From: Reticulitermes speratus
Lineage: Eukaryota > Arthropoda > Insecta > Blattodea > Rhinotermitidae
DNA: 64,000 bases
Direction of reading: 5' to 3'
Assembly (NCBI GenBank): GCA_021186555.1
Contig: JAJKFL010000006.1
Span: 29,881,478-29,945,477 of the forward strand
Both the position numbers and the translations under genes were made by a program. A model generated the notes under the pieces. It ran no database searches. It was not told the DNA's origin and saw nothing but the letters and a program-made list of their open reading frames with translations. Positions 59,725-64,000 of this stretch are shown here, one piece after another (the first letter of the stretch is position 1; each line of letters starts with the position of its first letter).

Positions 59725-60329
59725 GTTTCACAAAGATAGGGCTATTAATTCTGAAATATTAGTGCTTTGACTATTCTCCTCCAAACAAATGTCGGAGTAC
59801 CCTTTTAAAATTGGACACGTTTTTAGGATAATGATTAACTCTTAGTCAGTGCATGTTATTCAAATCCGTAAGGATGAAATAAGCAGAACATCATGACCAC
59901 ATGGAGAAGATAGGAAATAATTACAAAATTTTAGGCCCAAAACAAGCAGGTAAGCGGCTACTTGGTTGATTACGATTATGTGGCAATTTAATATTAAAAT
60001 TTTCTTAAAGAAATAGTGAGTGATAATGTGAACTGGAATCAGCTGGCTTAGAACCGTTCAGTCGCACACTTTTGTGAAAGTCCAGATGAACATTCCTTTT
60101 GCTTCCAAGGTAAAAATTTTCTCGACCAATTAAGCGATTTCAGATCTTTAGGAAGAAATTTTCTCCATCGAGTTACTTCTGACGTCCTAAATTATGCATT
60201 AAAATTTGGAAAAGCAATTTAAAGATTTAAGTAACGACCATCAGCATCCATAATTAGCCCTTCAAGGTGTTATGCATATTCAAATCCAATCATCTGTAAC
60301 GAAATTTTAGAGCAAGTTTATTTTTAACA

Positions 60330-60600
60330 AATTTGAATAAAATGGATGTCTTCTGTGTTTTGAGGTGTAGAATCTGCAGTTTACACCAATATTTCGAAAG
60401 AACTTGCTGTATCCATGTCCAGACAGAGGCGACTCTCACTCTGAAGATGGAAGCAGCACGTTCCAAAGTAACGCCATTAGTAATTTGCGATCCTACACGT
60501 TGTCAAGACCCAGAAGACTATCATCTGGTATATATCTGCTCTGGAGGACTGGAAACCTCTAGAATCAACGTCTGTGCTTTAGTATGCCTGTCCTTTGTTC
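60330..60600 (+). repeat. Relative of the dispersed insect repeat, other end
   Basis: TLTLKMEAARSKVTP followed by a PEDYHL phrase resembles the LTLKMEAxxSSET...PEDxxLH false peptide common in insect repeats. No gene is inferred. Confidence 0.4.
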
Positions 60601-61215
60601 TGTCTGTCTGTCCGTTCTCTATTCCCCCTTTCAATTATGGACATCAACACTATAGATACGATTTCTCACAACTTGCTGCGAAACATCATGAAATCGGAAA
60701 TGAGTCCACCTCATTGCGCTGTGAAACCTTGTCTTCATGAACAGAGATGTGGCGGGACTGAGGATTATGGAAGTGCAAATCTCTACCCCACTGTCTTAGG
60801 GTTTTTACAAATTTCTTTTCGCACGCCTATTAAGGCCTTGAAAATTGATGATATTTTAAGTAAAGTGAAAAATATTCATATAACATGCCGACTGCGCAAA
60901 AAATTTTAGTTAAATTCTAACAGAGGAACCGTTGTCACTTTGCATTTCAAAATCTTATGCTGTCACATCTAAAATCATTAGTAGACGTTAATATCCTACA
61001 TGGTCTGATACTTCGGAAACCTACAAAAAATTCCCCAGAAAATTATAACTCTTATGCTCTTTATTCTTGTAGAATATTACGTTGTGAGCGCAGTTACTAA
61101 TATACTGAATTAATTGTTAAGGCAAAGCAAAGTTACGCGAATAGCATGGTGCCCGTTAACTCACGTTAACGTGTGACTGAAGTAGAACTGTTCTGTAACA
61201 TGCCAAGCAGGCACT

Positions 61216-61459
61216 GAAAGAAGATAGAGATATAGCTCTACCCATACTCGAATCCGGCGCTAGAAGAAAGTGGGTGATCAGCGCCATGCCCCTGCTACTT
61301 TACTGTCGGGAAAGAGATCCGGTACCCATTTTACAGGACGCTGGGTGGGCCTCGGTGCCGATCTGAATGGGTCCGGAAAATATCGACTCCACCGGGTTAG
61401 AACACCAGACCGTCCAGCCCGTAGCGATTCACTATACCGATTACGCTATCTTGTCCGCC
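61216..61459 (-). mobile_element. SINE3, near full length
   Basis: The landmarks match the copy at 49031-49314. The flanks AGCAGGCACT and AGCAGGTACT (61206-61215 and about 61460-61469) are a TSD with one mismatch. The head is decayed. Confidence 0.7.
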
Positions 61460-62256
61460 AGCAGGTACTATACTGCCTATATTATTCGACAGTGGATTTT
61501 GTTTAACATTCCTCTTGTCAAGCATCGTTCACCATACGAATGCGGATCCGAACTGGTGATTCACTGCCGGTTTACTGTCGGCATGCTAGAGTGAGTATGA
61601 CAACACCTACCAGTGTCTGCACTACGCGTCACAATAGACACAGTGACAGACAGAGTACTGCATGTCTCTAAATTAGGTGCAATAATGTTACCTACAGTGG
61701 GTTAAGAGCATTTTTCAGTAATTAATATGACGTGAAATAATCTTTTTCTTTAAAATATTCTCAAAAGTTTCTTGATCCTTTATTCTTGGGTTCTTAAATT
61801 AAGCTTTTTAAAATGCGTAGGGTTGAATGGTCTTCTGATTTAAATGGTTAATTGGAACGGATAAGGAGGGATGCAGTTTTCACACAACTTGTACCAGGAT
61901 TATCTTGGGAGGACTCTGAGAAACTACGAAAAATCTCGCGAGAATATTCCAAGTAGTATCCAGAAATTCATTTTAATAGACACAAAAATAATACTTTCAT
62001 ATCAAAATATAGACAGGTAGGCAGTAACGCAAAGGGAATCAAAGGAACCTGTAGTCCTAAGAGAAGTAATATCCTAAATTATTTCATAGAAAACGTTGTC
62101 TTTTGAGAACCTGAGAATAACACAGCTGGTTAAGTTATTTCTCGCAAATTTTTGGAAACCGGATTCTCATTAAATTGCTAGTTGTGGGTTTTTCGCAGCT
62201 GTGTAGCTGAGGATTACATTATTCTAGGATCTGATCGTGCTTAATAGGTAAACAAA

Positions 62257-62299
62257 TCCCGACGTTTCGGGGCAACATACCTTTGTCATCTTCAGGGGT
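62257..62299 (-). ncRNA. Hammerhead-like motif in the 5' flank
   Basis: The core CTGAAGA (complement of 62289-62295), GAAAC and GTC are present, but GAAAC runs straight into GTC, leaving no stem III loop. Stem I is 3 bp and stem II has an A-C mismatch. It is related to the motif type in element D. Confidence 0.4.
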
Positions 62300-64000
62300 G
62301 GAAATATTTCCGTGGACAGTTCGTCGCCTCGAAAGGTCGGGATATGCTTACCTGCTGACGCAGCTGTATGCCCCTGAAGGACAGAATCCTCATTCAATAA
62401 AATGTCGATCAGTCTCCGCCACTGGAAGGCGTTATGAGCTAGCTGAGCCCAGCCTACACTTTTGTTTCGTTCACACCACTGTTAATATTACCTTCACGTA
62501 TATTCACAGATGTCTCAAGTTGACTTTTCAATCCAGGTTTTCAAATTATATTATTGTACCTAATGACCGCAATGACATACTTTAAATTTTCCATATTTTA
62601 GACGAACTCACTTGCAATAAATAACATTTAACAGGATTTCAATGTGATAGTAAAAAGGTATCGCAAGGCAAATCCGTCGAGAAATACAGATCTATTTTAC
62701 ACAGAGCATATATCCGTCTCGATTAGCAACCACAAATACTTAAGTACTTGTCTAAGTTTTAAAGATGGAGAGACAACACACTACAATCGTGTATTTTTGT
62801 AACAGCTAGAATTTTTATGTGAATTTCAAAATATTTTAACAACTATTTTAAAGCAATCCAATACAATAAAATACAATGAAGGTATTGGGATATAAAGACA
62901 GTACTCTCTTATATCGCTTGATAACATGTATTTGGTTTCGAATCTCACTCCTGGCGTGGGTGTATCTTTGCTTGTTTTCTTTGTTTGTGTTGTCCTGTAA
63001 AGACGAAGGGCTTGCAACAGGGCGATTCCCCGTCCAAGGAACCCTAAAAATATTTATAGAGAGTTTATATCTCAGAAAATTTGATACGTTGGGCAGCATT
63101 TGCCTGTAAGCTTTGTTGAAGAAGAGAAGGAAAAACTATATAATTATTTGTCAAGTAAGCAGAAAATATCTAAATTCGGTAGTAAATGTGCACTTTTTGG
63201 CTTATATATTTTTTTTCTTCTTCTCACTGCTGAACAAAGGCTCGCGCCAGGGTACATGACAGCTGTCAGCCACCAGGTGTCTTCCGTTTTGAAGGGTATG
63301 CTTCCAAGAACAAAGGCAAGAGATAAATGTGAAAAATTTAAGAGCTCAAAATCTACTGCAAATTTCAATAAATACAGTAAAACAACTGTTTTCTCTGTAG
63401 GATTACATTCTGAGTCTTCATAACGGAATATCATGTTGCTAACTCACAGCGTCTGTTTGTACCTAGCCATACCGCCAATGTTCCCGTTAATTAGCATCCG
63501 TCAGACCATGGCTCCCAATTGCAGATAACAGCCCAGAACACTCTGCCACAACAAACCGAACTTTGTACAGGAATCAGAATTTTAGGAGAATATTAAACGT
63601 AGATTAATTTACGAAATCATCCTGTGCTCTTCGGTTCGGAATCTTTTGTGTTCCCTTTCCCATCTCCATCTTCCAAAATTAGAATCGTCTTGTTACTAAC
63701 TTCTCACATTAGGTCGTAAAAATTCTGTTCTACGGTGTTCTTCTTACGACTCTTCTCTATTCTTGAAACAACTTAATTTAGTCCATCGGAATACTGTCAT
63801 CTTTTTGTGCTATGCTGCTTTATATATTGATGTTCAAGTGTTTACTCCGACCTCACAGAAACCACAGTCGACGCTCGAATATTACTTCAACTTCAATGCG
63901 GACCTCACAGAGAACACACAACATAGTGACAATGGTTGATCTGGCAAACAGGATGTGGGTCAATCACTCGCTCACACACAAAAAATGTATTAATGTAAGG

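Larger units (their letters stand above)
58578..64000. other. 5' flank of the nAChR gene
   Basis: Beyond the uORF/CRE stretch there is a plus-strand run of A at about 58670-58680. One SINE4 (59413-59724), one SINE3 (61216-61459), a widely dispersed translated repeat (60330-60600) and a hammerhead-like motif (62257-62299) follow. I see nothing in 58685-59400, 59740-60320, 60610-61200, 61475-62250 or 62305-64000. An untranslated first exon could lie here unseen. Confidence 0.7.

Overview
The window is about 38% GC eukaryotic DNA with very long introns and many dispersed repeats. Its only recognisable host gene is an insect-type nicotinic acetylcholine receptor (nAChR) alpha subunit. Together with several tRNA-headed SINE families, this suggests an insect, most likely a cockroach or termite (Blattodea). 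The species is inference.

Host gene. The nAChR gene lies on the minus strand and fills almost the whole window. Exon 1 (start codon and signal peptide) ends at 58535, exon 2 is 52093-52232, exon 3 is a 45-bp micro-exon at 33983-34027, exon 4 (110 bp) is 1983-2092 and exon 5 (181 bp) is 377-557. All junctions are GT-AG, and the joined phases give one open frame of 173 residues. It runs from the signal peptide through loops D and A and the Cys-loop to the loop B tryptophan. The vicinal Cys pair, the membrane helices and the C-terminus must lie beyond the left edge. The introns are about 6.3, 18.1, 31.9 and 1.4 kb. Just upstream of the start codon are a perfect CRE palindrome and a chain of overlapping upstream ORFs.

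Introns. I distinguish at least four tRNA-derived SINE families (called SINE1-4 here), many with intact 7-14 bp target-site duplications (TSDs). There are also decayed LINE fragments, a Helitron helicase remnant, hAT-like non-autonomous elements, and microsatellites. One nested case is clear: a SINE1 relative whose body is triplicated sits inside a SINE2 copy that still has its 12-bp TSD (27524-28335).

Most unusual content. A family of short insertions carries minimal hammerhead ribozyme (HHR) motifs of the kind known from Penelope-like retroelements (CTGANGA core, short stem II, GAAAC, very short palindromic stem III, GTA or GTC cleavage triplet). Four insertions (16570-17222, 33323-33890, 49470-49860, 50883-51094) share one layout: an arm starting at or within a base of the TSD, a spacer, an inverted copy of the arm with the ribozyme motifs pointing outward, a tail of about 33-37 nt, then the second TSD copy. 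In three of the four, and after a solitary motif at 51916-51951, the tail carries a GYACGGT motif. The fourth has a looser version. The copy at 16570-17222 is a perfect 308-bp-arm palindrome. Several motifs are in sense with the nAChR pre-mRNA. The region from 58578 to 64000 is the 5' flank and holds only repeats and unrecognised sequence.
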